A stretch of DNA of 64,000 nt from Holophagales bacterium. Lineage in GTDB: Bacteria > Acidobacteriota > Thermoanaerobaculia > UBA5066. Every line of letters begins with the position of its first letter. Position 1 is the first letter of the stretch. The DNA is taken from the NCBI GenBank assembly GCA_016716705.1, contig JADJVF010000004.1:209201-273200 (forward strand), in the 5' to 3' direction. Below are positions 45,207-56,439 of this stretch, in pieces. A model generated the notes under the pieces. That model was given only the letters and a program-made list of their open reading frames with translations. It had not been told where the DNA came from and searched no databases. A program made the position numbers and the translations under genes.

Positions 45207-46222
45207 GGAATCCTCGTGACCGGCGAAGTGCCGTAAGCCTGTTCGTCGAACGCGAACAGGATCGGCAGGCCGCCCGTGTGCAGGAAGACGACGGGGACGG
45301 AAGGGTCGAGGGCGCCTTCGCGCGCCAGCGCGAAGAGACCGGCCATCGACTTGCCCGTGTAGATCGGATCCAGGAGGACTCCCTCGAGCCGTGCGCAGGC
45401 CAGGATCGCCTCATTCCCCGATTCCGTCGCGACGCCGTATTCGTCGTGGAACCGGTCGTGGCACTCGAGCGGACCGGCGATCGGCGGAGGCGTCGACCCC
45501 GAGCAGGCCGGCGCTCTCGGCGATGAGCTCGGTCGTCCGGTCGACGATCCTCCGGGCGGTGCGGGAGACGCTGATCCCGACGACCCTGGCAGCGGGGAGG
45601 AAGAGCCGGACGCCGAGGTTCAGGCCGGCGAACGTCCCGCACGACCCGACGGCCGTGACGATCTGGACCGGTCCCTCGCCGAGCTGGGAGGCGAGCTCGC
45701 GCATCGCGCGGACGTAGCCGAGCGCGCCCGCGCCCGTGCTGCCGCCGATCGGCAGCGCGTACGGCCGCCGTCCTTCTTCTCGAAGCTCCCGGACCCAGGC
45801 GTCCATCGCGGCGGCGAGGGAGTCGTTGTCGTCGTCGTCGACGAGGTAGCGGACCTCGGCCCCGTAGAGGGCGTCGAGGAGCAGGTTGCCGCGGGCCCGC
45901 GCAAAGTCCGGTCCGCCGAGGACGAGCTTCACGTCCAGACCGAGCCGGCGCGCGGCGGCGGCCGTCATCACCGCGTGGTTCGACTGCGCGCCTCCGACCG
46001 TGACGACGACGTCGCACCCTTCTCGAGGATCGGGGCGAAGTCGTACTCGAGCTTGCGCGCCTTGTTCCCCCCCATCGCGAGGCCGGTGGCGTCGTCGCGC
46101 TTGAGGAGCAGGCGCGAGAGGCCCAGGTGCTTCGCGAGCCGGGGGGCCTCCTGCAGCGGGGTGGGAAGGTCCGCGAGCGGAACCCTCCCGACGGCGTCGA
46201 GGAGCTCGCCCGCGGACTTCAT
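45203..46222 (-). CDS. D-cysteine desulfhydrase/ACC deaminase-family PLP enzyme, two frameshifts
   Basis: About 340 residues of fold-type II PLP enzyme spread over three frames. The N-terminus MKSAGELLDAVGRVPLADLP contains the PLP lysine in AMGGNKARKLEYDF. After a lost G in the run at 46017-46019 it continues VVVTVGGAQSNHAVMTAAAA and then LPIGGSTGAGALGYVRAM. After a second break at 45478-45500 it ends YGVATESGNEAILACARLEG and DPIYTGKSMAGLFALARE. Members cleave D-cysteine to pyruvate, H2S and ammonia or deaminate ACC; I cannot separate the two by eye. Its stop overlaps the next gene. Confidence 0.85.
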
Positions 46223-46257
46223 CTGTCGACTCCCTCTCCGGAGGCCCCTCGAATCCT

Positions 46258-47116
46258 TCAGAACCGGGTCGACTTCGCCTCCAGGAACCTCCGGAGTATG
46301 GCGAAGAAGCCGTCCGGCTTCTCGAGGTAGACGACGTGGCCGGAACCTTCGATCGGCTCCCACCGCGCGTCGCGGAAGACGCCGAGGAGCTTCTTCTGGA
46401 CCCACGGTGGAATCGTCCGGTCCTCGGCGCCGGGCACGACGAGGACCGGACCCGGGAACGCCGCGTAGCCCGCGAGGTTCCCGTCGAGCGCCTCGAAGAA
46501 CGGGTTCTGCGCGAGGGTGAGCCGGACGAGGGCGTGGGTCTGGTCCTTGTACCGGTCGTGGAAGCGCGACCTCAGAACCGGCAGGTTCGCCTTCATCGCC
46601 GAGACGAACTCCTCGCCGAAGATCTTCTCGTACATGTAGTGCGTGTAGAGCTCGAAGACCTCCGGGCCGCCCGTGTAGAAGCGGAGCGAGATCTCCTGGT
46701 ACATCGAGAAGAGCTCCTCGTGCGAGAGGAGGATTCCCGAGAGGGTCAGCGTGTGCAGGCGGTCCCGGAAAGAGACGCGCGACCTCGGCGGCGACGAACC
46801 CGCCGTACGAGACGCCGACCGCGTGCACCTTCTCGACCCCGATTTCGTCGAGCACCTTCGGCAGATATCCCGCGAAGACCGGAATCGAATACGGCTCGTC
46901 GGGCGAGGACGACTGCCCCTGCCCGAGGTAGTCGTAGAGGACGACGTCGTAGCGGTCGAGGAGGCGTGGGAGGACGCCGAACCAGGCCCGCGTGTGCATG
47001 GCGAGGCCGTTCAGGAGGCAGACGGCTTCCTTGTCCCCCTTCCCGACGTATTCCCAGCGGATCCGGTGCTCCCCCTCCTCGAGGAATCCCTCGCGGTCGG
47101 GGACGATGTCGGCCAT
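46258..47116 (-). CDS. Alpha/beta hydrolase, one frameshift
   Basis: A hydrolase of about 286 residues. The N-terminal frame has NGLAMHTRAWFGVLPRL, DYLGQGQSS and the nucleophile elbow VGVSYGGFVAAEVA. One extra A in the run at 46769-46771 breaks the frame; correcting it joins ARLFRDRLHTLTLSG to the second frame. That frame carries a helical cap (MYQEISLRFYTGG), the acid in PGAEDRTIPPWVQ and the base in EGSGHVVYLEKP. The Ser-Asp-His triad is complete. The substrate is unknown. It lies 57 bases after the thiolase and 35 before the PLP gene in the operon. Confidence 0.85.
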
Positions 47117-47173
47117 CGGAACCCTCCTCCTCCTGAGCCGGCGGCGCGCGCCGGCGTCAGGCCAGTGGCGGTG

Positions 47174-48379
47174 TCAGCTCGCCGGCGTCAGGACCGTGCA
47201 GACCGTGGCGCAGACCGGCCCGCCGATGTTGAACGTCGCCGCGGCGCGCGCGTTCGGCACCTGGAGCGCCTTCGGGACCTTCCCGAGGAGCTGCCAGGCG
47301 CACCAGCCGATCATCGCGATCCCCGTCGCGCCGATCGGGTGCCCCTTGGCGATGAGGCCGCCCGAGGTGTTGATGCCGCAGTCGCCGTCGACGCGCGCCT
47401 TCCCGTCGCGCCAGTAGCGGGCACCCTTCCCGAACTCCGCTTTTCCGATGACCTCGGCGCCGATCGCCCCCATGACGCTGAAGCAGTCGTGTACCTCGGC
47501 GACGTTGATCGCGTCGGGGCAGAGACCCGAGCGCTCGTACGCCTTCCTCATCGCCTCGAGCGCCGCCTTCGGCCGGAGGACGTCGCGCCCTTCCTTCTTC
47601 AGCGGGTCCGTCGCCTGGCCCCAGCCGGCGAGGCGCACGCAGTCGGCCTTCGCGACGCCGAGGCGGGCGAGCCCCTCTTCCGTCGCCAGGAGCATCCCGG
47701 CCCAGCCGTCGGAGATCTGCGAGCAGTCGTACGTCTTCAGCGGGAGCCCGTCGACGACGTAGCGGTTGATCCCCTCGATCTTCATCGCCGCCTCGAGGGT
47801 CACCTGGTTCTTCTGCATCTGCGCGAACGGGTTCTCCCGCGCGTTCTCGTACTCGGCGACGGCGATCGCCGCGAGGTCCTCCTCGGTCACGCCCCACTCG
47901 TCCATGTAGGCCTTCATCACCTCGGCGAAGAGGTGCGGGAAGACGAACGTCTTGCCGACGCGCTCGTCGGGATGGGAGTAGTAGCCGAGGACCTTGCCGA
48001 TGAGCTTGCCGTCCATCTTCCCCTCGGCGTCGCGCATCTTCTCGAAGCCGACGGCGAGGCCGACGTCGCCGTCGCCGAGCATCAGCTTCTGGGCGACGGC
48101 GAGGATCGCCTGCCCGCCCGTGGCGCAGGCGTTCTCGACGCTCTCGATCGGCTTGGCGTCGAGGCCCGGGGTCATGGCGAGGAGACCCGAGAGAAGCCCC
48201 TGCTCGTTGAGCGTCAGGTTGCAGACGGCGCCGACCGTGGCGACGTCGACGGCCGACGCTTCGGCCTTCACCGAGGAGCAGGTCTCCTCGGCGGCGCGCC
48301 GGAGGATCTCGGGGACCGTCATCCCGAGGAGCTTCCCGAACTTCGACTGCTGGTAGGCGGCGATGTAGATCGGCTTCAC
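47174..48379 (-). CDS. Thiolase-like protein (SCPx/acetyl-CoA acetyltransferase subfamily)
   Basis: A 401-residue thiolase-fold protein with the acylated cysteine C85 in ENACATGGQ, the His of the second motif in VAEVHDCFSVMGA and the signature GGLIAKGHPIGATG. The last cysteine region is GGPVCATVCTVL. It belongs to the SCPx-like group, whose members often act with a DUF35 OB-fold partner; no DUF35 gene is visible in this operon. It would cleave or form 3-ketoacyl-CoA. The start overlaps the upstream hydrolase stop as ATGA. Confidence 0.88.
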   Translation of the reverse strand: MKPIYIAAYQQSKFGKLLGMTVPEILRRAAEETCSSVKAEASAVDVATVGAVCNLTLNEQGLLSGLLAMTPGLDAKPIESVENACATGGQAILAVAQKLMLGDGDVGLAVGFEKMRDAEGKMDGKLIGKVLGYYSHPDERVGKTFVFPHLFAEVMKAYMDEWGVTEEDLAAIAVAEYENARENPFAQMQKNQVTLEAAMKIEGINRYVVDGLPLKTYDCSQISDGWAGMLLATEEGLARLGVAKADCVRLAGWGQATDPLKKEGRDVLRPKAALEAMRKAYERSGLCPDAINVAEVHDCFSVMGAIGAEVIGKAEFGKGARYWRDGKARVDGDCGINTSGGLIAKGHPIGATGIAMIGWCAWQLLGKVPKALQVPNARAAATFNIGGPVCATVCTVLTPAS

Positions 48380-49223
48380 GAGGTTCCTCCGTCCCGCTCG
48401 TTATAGGTTGCCGGGTTCCCGTCCGCGAGCGGGTGGCGGGCGAGGAAGGCCAGAAGGATGTCGAGCGTATCGCGCGGCTTCTCGACGACGAGGGCGTGGC
48501 CGCTCCCGGGGACGACGGCGAGCTCGCCGCGCCGGAGACCCTTCACCAGGGCCTCGCCTCCGGCGCGGGGCATCGCCCGGTCGTCTTCGGCCAGGAGGAC
48601 GAGGACCGGGCAGGAGACGCGCGGGAGGAGGGAGGCGTCACGTCGAGCCCCTCGAGCGCGGCCAGGAGGCCGGCGAGGCCCTCGAACCAGGCGTCGGGGA
48701 GGTGCGTCACGAGAGTGCGGCGCGAGGCGATCTCGGAGGCGTGCGCGGCGGCCCATTCCGCGGAGAAGGCGAACGCCGAGATCAGGTCGTAGACCTTCTC
48801 TCGCGGACCTCCGGCGAGCGCCTCGCGGCACGCCACGACCATCTCGCGCGCCTCGGCCCACATCTCGCCGGAGACGCGATCGGCGACGGTCATCGCGACG
48901 AGCGACGCGACCCGCTCCGGGGCGAGTGCGGCGAGGTGAAGTCCCGCGAAGGCGCCGTAGCTCGTCCCGGCCACGTGGCACGGCCCGACTCCGAGGTGGT
49001 CGAGGAGGCGGAGGAGGTCCTGGGCGTGGCCGGGAAAGCCCGCTGGAGGGACGCCGGGCGAGCGGAGCTGGCCGCGGAAGTCGCAGCGGACGACCCGGTG
49101 GCGCTCCGCGAGCGGCGCGACGAAGGCGTCCCACGCCGAGAAGCTCATCATCCCGCCGTTCAGGAGGAGGAGCGGCTCTCCGCGGCCGTCCACCTGGTGC
49201 GAGAGGACGGGAGCTCCGTTCAC
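48376..49223 (-). CDS. Alpha/beta hydrolase, one frameshift
   Basis: GTG at 49223 overlaps the stop of the acyl-CoA synthetase as GTGA. The first frame has GEPLLLLNGGMMSFSAWD, the CDFRGQLRS oxyanion segment and the nucleophile elbow VAGTSYGAFAGLHLA. One base is missing near 48638-48643. The second frame supplies CPVLVLLAEDDRAMP (acid) and VPGSGHALVVEKP (base) and ends by overlapping the thiolase start. The whole protein is about 282 residues. No substrate can be read from sequence. Placement between an AMP-ligase and a thiolase suggests a thioesterase, ester or lactone role. Confidence 0.85.
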
Positions 49224-50761
49224 GCCGCTCCTCGCTCCGCGAGGAACCGGTCCCGCAGCTCGCCCTTGACGACCTTGCCGTACGGCGTTCTCGGCAGGGC
49301 GTCGACGAAGACGACCTCCCGCGGGAGCTTGTAGCGAGCGAGGCGCGCCTCGGCGAAGGCGAGGAGGTCGGGCTTCGACAGGATCTCCCCGGGGCGCGTC
49401 ACGACGAACGCGACGCCCACCTCGCCCCACGTCGGGTCGGGGACGCCGACGACCGCCGCGTCCTGGACGGCCGGGTGGAGAAGGAGCTCACCCTCGATCT
49501 CCGCCGGATAGACGTTCACGCCGCCGCTGATGAGCATGTCCTTCCGGCGCCCTGCGATCGTGAAGAAGCCGTCCTCGTCCTTCCGCGCGAGGTCGCCGGT
49601 GTGGAAGAAGCCGTCGTCGTCGAGAGCGGCGGCCGTGGCGGTGAGGTTTCGCCAATAGCCCTTCGAGACGTGCGGCCCGCGCAGGCAGAGCTCGCCCACC
49701 TCGCCGGCCGGCACCTCGCGCCCCGCCTCGTCGACGAGCCGGGCGTCGGTCATCATGAGAGGCCGCCCGATCGAGCCCTTCTTCGCGACCGACTCCTCGA
49801 CCGACATCGCGAAGCAGTTGACCCCGACCTCGGTCAGGCCGTAGCCCTGCTTGAAGACGATTCCCCGCTCCTGGTACGCGTCGATGAGGTAGAGGGGGAG
49901 CGGCGCGCCGCCGCTGATGAGCCAGCGGATGGAGGTGAGGTCGGCCGCCTCGAAGGACGGGTCCTCGAGGAGCAGCTTCCAGATCGTCGGGACGCCCAGG
50001 ACCACCGTGCAGCGTTCCGCCGCGACCGTCGCCCAGATCTCGGCCGGGTCGAACCCGGCATGGAGGACGATCGTTCCGCCCGCGGCGAGGATCGGCACGA
50101 AGAACGCCCCGAGGCCGCCCGCGTGGTAGAGCGGCGTGAAGACGGGACTCACGTCGGACTCCGAGAGCCCCCAGCAGAGCGCGGTGTTCCAGCCGTTCCA
50201 GGCCGTCATCCGGTGCGGGACCATGACACCTTTCGGCTTGCCGGTCGTCCCGCTCGTGTAGAGGAGGGCGTGAAGGTCCTCGCCGTCGCAGCGCGTCCTC
50301 GCGAATGGAGCGTTTGGAAGCCCGGCGAGCTCGGCGGCCCAGGAGAGGTCGCCGCCCGGGGCTGGACCGTCCAGGGCGATTCCGAGCGGCACCGCCGACT
50401 CCGCCCGGAGCGCGGTGACGGTCTCGGCGAACTCCCCGCCGTAGACGAGAGCCGAGAGACCGGCGTCCTCGGCGATGAAGGCGAGCTCGTGCGGCGTCAG
50501 CCGCGTGCCGAGGGGAACGAGGACGAGGCCCGTCTTGGCCGCCGCGAAGAAGAGATCGACGTACTCGACGCGGTTGTGGGCGAGGAGGCCGACACGGTCC
50601 CCCTTCACGAGGCCGAGGCGGTCGCAGAGGAGCGCCGCAGCCCGCTCCGCTCGCGCGTTCAGCTCGCGGTAGGTGAACCGTTCGCCCGTCGGGACGAAGA
50701 CGAGGGCCGTCTTCCCTGGCGACAGCCGGGCCCGCTCCCCGAGGACGTCGGCGTGGATCAC
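49220..50761 (-). CDS. AMP-forming acyl-CoA synthetase/acid-CoA ligase
   Basis: A 513-residue class I adenylate-forming enzyme. I use the GTG at 50761, which overlaps the upstream hydrolase stop; the longer frame only adds antisense-like sequence. The P-loop is LLYTSGTTGKPKGVMVPH, and the A5 motif QGYGLTEVG follows. A7 is GFFHTGDLARKDEDGFF, with the hinge GRRKDMLISGGVNVYPAEIE and the catalytic lysine in LPRTPYGKVVKGEL. It activates a carboxylic acid as acyl-AMP. OleC beta-lactone synthetases belong to the same superfamily, but I cannot tell ligase from lactone synthetase by eye. Confidence 0.9.
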   Translation of the reverse strand: MIHADVLGERARLSPGKTALVFVPTGERFTYRELNARAERAAALLCDRLGLVKGDRVGLLAHNRVEYVDLFFAAAKTGLVLVPLGTRLTPHELAFIAEDAGLSALVYGGEFAETVTALRAESAVPLGIALDGPAPGGDLSWAAELAGLPNAPFARTRCDGEDLHALLYTSGTTGKPKGVMVPHRMTAWNGWNTALCWGLSESDVSPVFTPLYHAGGLGAFFVPILAAGGTIVLHAGFDPAEIWATVAAERCTVVLGVPTIWKLLLEDPSFEAADLTSIRWLISGGAPLPLYLIDAYQERGIVFKQGYGLTEVGVNCFAMSVEESVAKKGSIGRPLMMTDARLVDEAGREVPAGEVGELCLRGPHVSKGYWRNLTATAAALDDDGFFHTGDLARKDEDGFFTIAGRRKDMLISGGVNVYPAEIEGELLLHPAVQDAAVVGVPDPTWGEVGVAFVVTRPGEILSKPDLLAFAEARLARYKLPREVVFVDALPRTPYGKVVKGELRDRFLAERGAA

Positions 50762-51726
50762 GGCGCGACTCCGGGGACAGGGACGGCAGGCGGGACGGCT
50801 TCCTGGGCTGCTTCCGGCGGCGGCCCGGCGAGCAGCCTGCCGAGCGCCTCCGCGAAGGCCGCGGGACACTCCTGCTGGGGTACGTGCCCGCAGCGCGGCA
50901 GCTGGGTCAGGCGGACGCGCGGCAGCTCCGCGCGCATCCGCTCGGCGTAGGAGAGCGGCATCATCCGGTCCGAGGCGCCCCAGACGATCTCGACCGGCAC
51001 CTTCACCTCGCCGAGCCGCCCGTCGAGAACGAACCTCTCCATCCCGTCGCTCGCGGCGGCGAGGCGGGCGATCGGCCCGGTGGCGGCCAGGCGCACGACG
51101 TCGTCGAGGACGAAGTCGGGAACGCGGATCGAGCCGGGGTCGCGCAGCGCATCGACGGCCTTCCGCGCTTCGGCCCGGTCCTTCGGCTGGAGTGTCAGCC
51201 CTTCCGCCACGTGCTTCAGCGGGCCTCCGTTCACGAGGACGATCCGCTCGACGCGCTCCGGGTGGTCCTTCGCCCAGAGGGTTGCGAGCCAGGCGCCTAG
51301 GGAGTTCCCGACGATCGTCACCCGCTCCTTCGGCGCCACCTCGTCCAGGACGGCCGAGAGACCTGCCAGGAGCGTCTCGACGGCCAGCGGCCCCTTCTCG
51401 GGAGCGCTGTCGCCGTGGCCCGCGAGGTCGGGGACGACGAGCGTGCGCCCGGGGAGGAGCTTCGGCGCGACGATCGACCAGGCGGCCGCCTGGTCTCCCG
51501 CCCCGTGGAGGAGGACGAGGACGGGGCCGCTGCCGCCCCTGAAAACCGTCTGTGGCCCGGCCGGAGACGGGACCGCCGTCTTCGTCAGCCCCGCGGAGAG
51601 AAGCGCCCGCCGGCCCGACGCCGCGTACATGGCGAGCGGACGCATCCGCGCGATGAGGAAGACGACGATTCCCGCGAGGACCAGGAAGAGAACCGCGGCG
51701 AGGAGGAGCTTCACGGATCGCGTCAT
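50758..51726 (-). CDS. Membrane-anchored alpha/beta hydrolase
   Basis: A 322-residue protein with an N-terminal anchor helix (LLLAAVLFLVLAGIVVFLIA). The alpha/beta-hydrolase fold carries PVLVLLHGAGDQAAAWS, the DLAGHGDS oxyanion loop, the nucleophile elbow VGNSLGAWLATLWA, the acid in WGASDRMMPLS and the base in PRCGHVPQQE. It ends in a proline/alanine-rich tail. The stop overlaps the AMP-ligase GTG start (GTGA). It starts 29 bases after the KAS-III-like gene. The anchor implies a periplasmic or membrane-surface active site. Confidence 0.9.
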   Translation of the reverse strand: MTRSVKLLLAAVLFLVLAGIVVFLIARMRPLAMYAASGRRALLSAGLTKTAVPSPAGPQTVFRGGSGPVLVLLHGAGDQAAAWSIVAPKLLPGRTLVVPDLAGHGDSAPEKGPLAVETLLAGLSAVLDEVAPKERVTIVGNSLGAWLATLWAKDHPERVERIVLVNGGPLKHVAEGLTLQPKDRAEARKAVDALRDPGSIRVPDFVLDDVVRLAATGPIARLAAASDGMERFVLDGRLGEVKVPVEIVWGASDRMMPLSYAERMRAELPRVRLTQLPRCGHVPQQECPAAFAEALGRLLAGPPPEAAQEAVPPAVPVPGVAP

Positions 51727-51755
51727 GCGTATCTCCGCGCCGCGGTCGGCGGGTC

Positions 51756-52748
<993 letters not shown>

Positions 52749-52756
52749 CGGCCTTC

Positions 52757-53540
52757 CTACGTGCCCGTGACGAGGCCGCCGTCGACGGAGAGGACGGCGC
52801 CGTGGACGAATCCCGCCTGGTCGGAGGCGAGCCAGACGTAGGCGTTCGCGATGTCCTCGGGCTCGCCCATCCGGCCGATCGGCGTGTGGGCGACCATCCC
52901 CTCGAGGACCTTCGCGGGCATCGCCTTGAGGATCTCGGTCGCGACGAAACCCGGGCAGACGGCGTTCACGCGGATCCTGAACTTCCCGAGCTCCCGCGCC
53001 CAGGTCTTCGTCATGCCGATCACGCCCGGCCTTGGTGGCGACGTAGTTCGTCTGGCCGAAGTTGCCGTAGAGGCCGACGACGGAGGACGCGTTGAGGACG
53101 ACGCCGCCGCCCGCCGCGATCATGTGGGGCGTCACGGCCCGGGTGCAGAGGAAGACCCCCTTGAGGTTCACGGCGATCACCGCGTCCCACTGCTCGTCGG
53201 TCATCGTGGCGACGATGGCGCCGTCCTTGTACTTGACGAGCTGGGCGTCCCGGACGATCCCGGCGTTGTTCACGAGGACGTCGACGCGTCCCCACTTCGC
53301 GATCACCTGGGCGACGGCCGCCGCAACGGAGGCGCCGTCGGCCACGTTCACCTTCGCGGCGATGGCGTCGGCGGCCCCGGCGGCCTTCAGCTCGTCCAGG
53401 AGGGTCGAGGCGTCCGCGACGTCCCAGGCCGCGACCTTCGCCCCTTCCTTCGCGAACCTCACGGCCGTGGCCCGGCCGATTCCGGCGGCGGCGCCGGTCA
53501 CGATGACCACGCGCCCCGCGAGTCCTGTGTCGATGCTCAT
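52757..53540 (-). CDS. Classical short-chain dehydrogenase/reductase (FabG-like), one frameshift
   Basis: About 261 residues. The Rossmann motif TGAAAGIG lies at 15-22, NNAG at 91-94, the catalytic Ser in LNASSVVG and Tyr166/Lys170 in NYVATKAG. One extra C in the run at 53025-53027 shifts the frame. The remaining sequence resumes as IGMTKTWARELGKFRIRVN, then VCPGFVATEI, GEPEDIANAYVWLAS and the closing LSVDGG. It should reduce 3-ketoacyl substrates or oxidise the alcohol, with NADP(H) or NAD(H). It is the second gene of the TonB-receptor operon. OleD proteins are extended SDRs, so this is not a direct OleD match. Confidence 0.9.
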
Positions 53541-53646
53541 GATGGAAGCTCTCCTTCCGCCGGCCCGGGCCGCGGCCGGTCCGCCAGGGGCGAGGTCCGG
53601 CGGGCGGAGAACCCGCCCGCCGGACGAATGACGAGGGCTGTGGAGC

Positions 53647-56439
53647 CTAGAAGGCGAACCTCACGCCGACCTGGATCTCGCGGGACGGCAGGGTCGCGCT
53701 CGGCTTGCCGTAGTTCGTGTTCTTCACGGCCACCGCCGCCGGGTTGGTGATCGTCGGGCCCGAAAGGTACTGCGCCCCGTCGATCGAGGAGACGTCGTAG
53801 TTCGTGGTGTTGAAGAGGTTGAACCCTTCGACGATCAGCTCGAGGTTCCCGGCCGTGCCGAGAACGAACGACTTGGCGAGACGCAGGTCGAAGCTGCGGT
53901 AGAGAGGGCCGTCCACCCCGAAGCGGTCGACGCCGGGCATCCGGTCGCTCGCCTTGCCGTCGCCGTTGTAGTCGTAGCCGTAGCGGCTCGTCCAGGGCTG
54001 GCCGGTGCCGTAGTTGAAGATCGGCGCGAGCGTGAGTGTCCACGGGAGCCGGAAGACGCCGGAGATGACGAACCGCATCCGCTCCGCCGAGCGGGCGCGG
54101 CCGTACTCGTTCGCCAGATCCGCCGGGTCGCTCGGGTAGCCCGTCGGGAACTCCGGGCTGAAGTCGTCGTTCCGGTTGTACTTGCTCGCGAAGGTGACGG
54201 AGCCCATGACGAGGTGGCCGCCCTTGAGGTTCCCGTTGAGCGAGAACGTGAGGGCCTTGTATTCGGATTCGCCGTCGTTGGAGTAGACGTTGATCTGGTT
54301 GTAGGACTTGTTCGGGCGCGTGTGGGTCGCGTTCCCGCTCCAGTTCACGTCGTGGACGATGAGCTCCTTGTCACCCTTCACCCAGACGCCTTCGACGTCG
54401 AGGTAGAGGCCGGTCCTCCAGAGCCGTGAGGTGAGGCCCGCGCTGAACTGGCTCGCCTCGGGGGCGACGACCGTCTGGTCGAGGAGCGTGATGTCGATCG
54501 GGAGCGGAATGCCCGTCGTCGTCGGGTTCTTCGGGTCGAGGGCGAAGGCGGGAAGGCCGTAGAGGAGGCCGTTGACGCGCGTGTAGAGCTTGCGGCCCGT
54601 CTCGCCGTTCTGCTGGAGCTCGGTGAAGGACGGGACGAGGAGGTTGCGGCCCACGAACAGGCCCCAGCCGGCGCGCCCGACGAACTGCCCGGTCTTCGTG
54701 ACGTCCCAGGAGAGGCCGAGGCGCGGCTGGAAGTTGTTCGTGTCCCTCTCGCGGGGCTCGGGGACGAGCGCGTGCGTGAAGCCGGTGTTGTTCCCGTTGG
54801 TGTCGATGTCGTAGCGGAGGCCGAGGCTCACCGTCAGGTTCGACATGGGGCGCCAGTCGTCCTGGACGAAGGCCGCGATCCGGTCCGTCGTGACCGTCAC
54901 GTCGCTGGAGCCGACGCCGTAGCCGTAGGCGATCGGGAAGGCCTTCGTGTCGCCCGCCCAGAGGAAGAGCCCCGTGGCGTAGGTGTCGATGATCGAGCGG
55001 TCCTTGATGTGCTGCCAGCCCGCGCCGACCTTGACGTCGTGCGTGCCGCTCTTTCCGGTGAGGTGGAAGTAGAGCGTGTCGCGGACCTCGAACTGGTCCC
55101 CCTCGCCGAGGAGGTCTCCGAGGATATTGCCGCCGGTCTTGAGCGTGATGCCGTTGGAGTACCAGTCGGCGACGGCGTCGGAGTTCGTCGGCTCGAAGTA
55201 CTTCCGGCTGCCGTACTGGGCGCGGAGCTCGTTGGTCGTCGAGGCCCCGAGAACCGCGGTGTGGCCCGCGGTGAAGTTGTAGTTGTCGCGCTGGAGCTCC
55301 TGCCCGTAATCGGCGCTCTGGACACCTCCGACGCGGAAGTTCTCGAGGCGGTAACGCTCGTAGTCGGCCTTGAAGAGAAGCGACTGCGAATCCGTGAGGC
55401 TGTGGGTGATCGACCCGAAGGCGAGGATCTGGTTCGTCGGGACCTCGAGGTCGGCCGCCTGCGACGCGAATGCGCCCTGTGGCCGGAAGAGCGTAGGCCT
55501 CACCTCGTCGACATATTCGCCCGAGAGGAAGAAGTGGGTCCTGTCCTTGACGATCGGCCCGCCGAGCGAAACGCCGTACTGGCCTCGGCGGAAGTCGACG
55601 CTGGAATCCTGCTCGAGAGCGCCTTTCGCACGCATGGACGCGTCCCGGTAGTACGCGAAGAGAGAGCCCTTGATCTCGTTCGTCCCGGTCTTCGTGAGGA
55701 CCGTCAGCGCGCCGCCGGCCGAACCGCCGACCTCGGCGTCGAACCGGGAGTTGACGACGCGGAACTCGGAGATGGCGTCCTGGGAAACACGCGTCTTGGC
55801 GAGGCCGAGGGCAGGATCTGTGTAGTCGACGCCGTCGACGAGGATCGTCGACTGGCTCGCGTTGCCGCCCGAGCCGATGACCGGACCGCCCGTGACGAAG
55901 CGGAACTCGCCTCTCTCGCGCTGAACGCCCGGGGCGATGAAGGCGAGCTTCTCGAACTCGCGGTTGGCAACGGGCAGCGCCTTGATCTGCTCCGGGATGA
56001 TGTTCGTCGACGAGTCGATCTTGTAGACGTCGACGAGGGGCGCCTCGCCGATCACGGTCACCGCTTCGGCGATCGCCTTGGCGCGGAGGACGACCTTGAC
56101 CCTGGCCGTCTGGCCGATCCGCAGCGTCAGCGCCTGCTCGACGGGCTCGAAGCCCTGGAGCGCGACCCTGGCGACGTAGCCCGGCGCCGGCGGGACGGCC
56201 GGGAAGCGCGCGGCCCCTGCGGTCGAGGTCACGGACGAGCGTGCGAATCCGGTCTCGGCGCGCTTGAGCTCGACCGAGACGCCCGGGAGGGCGACGCCCG
56301 TCTCGTCGACGACGTCGATCTCCACCGTGGCGTCTGCGGTCTGCGCCCGGGCGGGCGCGGCCCACGGCATCGCAGGCAGGAGTAGGGCCCCGAAGAGGGC
56401 TACGGCGCGCAGGAAGGGGGTTCGGGTCATCCTCGTCAT
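53647..56439 (-). CDS. Oar-like TonB-dependent receptor with carboxypeptidase-regulatory N-terminus
   Basis: A 930-residue outer-membrane receptor started at the ATG at 56439 (GGAGGATTGAG upstream) with a signal peptide ending PARAQ. Residues about 30-115 are a CarboxypepD_reg-like Ig fold (VDVVDETGVALPGVSVELK type). The plug follows with QSTILVDGVDYTDPALG and GGSAGGALTVLTKTGTNE. A 22-strand-type barrel ends in the aromatic VGVRFAF. No TonB box is obvious by eye. It heads the ten-gene operon, implying import of a substrate handled by the enzymes downstream. The 106-base gap to the SDR gene shows nothing clear. Confidence 0.92.
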   Translation of the reverse strand: MTRMTRTPFLRAVALFGALLLPAMPWAAPARAQTADATVEIDVVDETGVALPGVSVELKRAETGFARSSVTSTAGAARFPAVPPAPGYVARVALQGFEPVEQALTLRIGQTARVKVVLRAKAIAEAVTVIGEAPLVDVYKIDSSTNIIPEQIKALPVANREFEKLAFIAPGVQRERGEFRFVTGGPVIGSGGNASQSTILVDGVDYTDPALGLAKTRVSQDAISEFRVVNSRFDAEVGGSAGGALTVLTKTGTNEIKGSLFAYYRDASMRAKGALEQDSSVDFRRGQYGVSLGGPIVKDRTHFFLSGEYVDEVRPTLFRPQGAFASQAADLEVPTNQILAFGSITHSLTDSQSLLFKADYERYRLENFRVGGVQSADYGQELQRDNYNFTAGHTAVLGASTTNELRAQYGSRKYFEPTNSDAVADWYSNGITLKTGGNILGDLLGEGDQFEVRDTLYFHLTGKSGTHDVKVGAGWQHIKDRSIIDTYATGLFLWAGDTKAFPIAYGYGVGSSDVTVTTDRIAAFVQDDWRPMSNLTVSLGLRYDIDTNGNNTGFTHALVPEPRERDTNNFQPRLGLSWDVTKTGQFVGRAGWGLFVGRNLLVPSFTELQQNGETGRKLYTRVNGLLYGLPAFALDPKNPTTTGIPLPIDITLLDQTVVAPEASQFSAGLTSRLWRTGLYLDVEGVWVKGDKELIVHDVNWSGNATHTRPNKSYNQINVYSNDGESEYKALTFSLNGNLKGGHLVMGSVTFASKYNRNDDFSPEFPTGYPSDPADLANEYGRARSAERMRFVISGVFRLPWTLTLAPIFNYGTGQPWTSRYGYDYNGDGKASDRMPGVDRFGVDGPLYRSFDLRLAKSFVLGTAGNLELIVEGFNLFNTTNYDVSSIDGAQYLSGPTITNPAAVAVKNTNYGKPSATLPSREIQVGVRFAF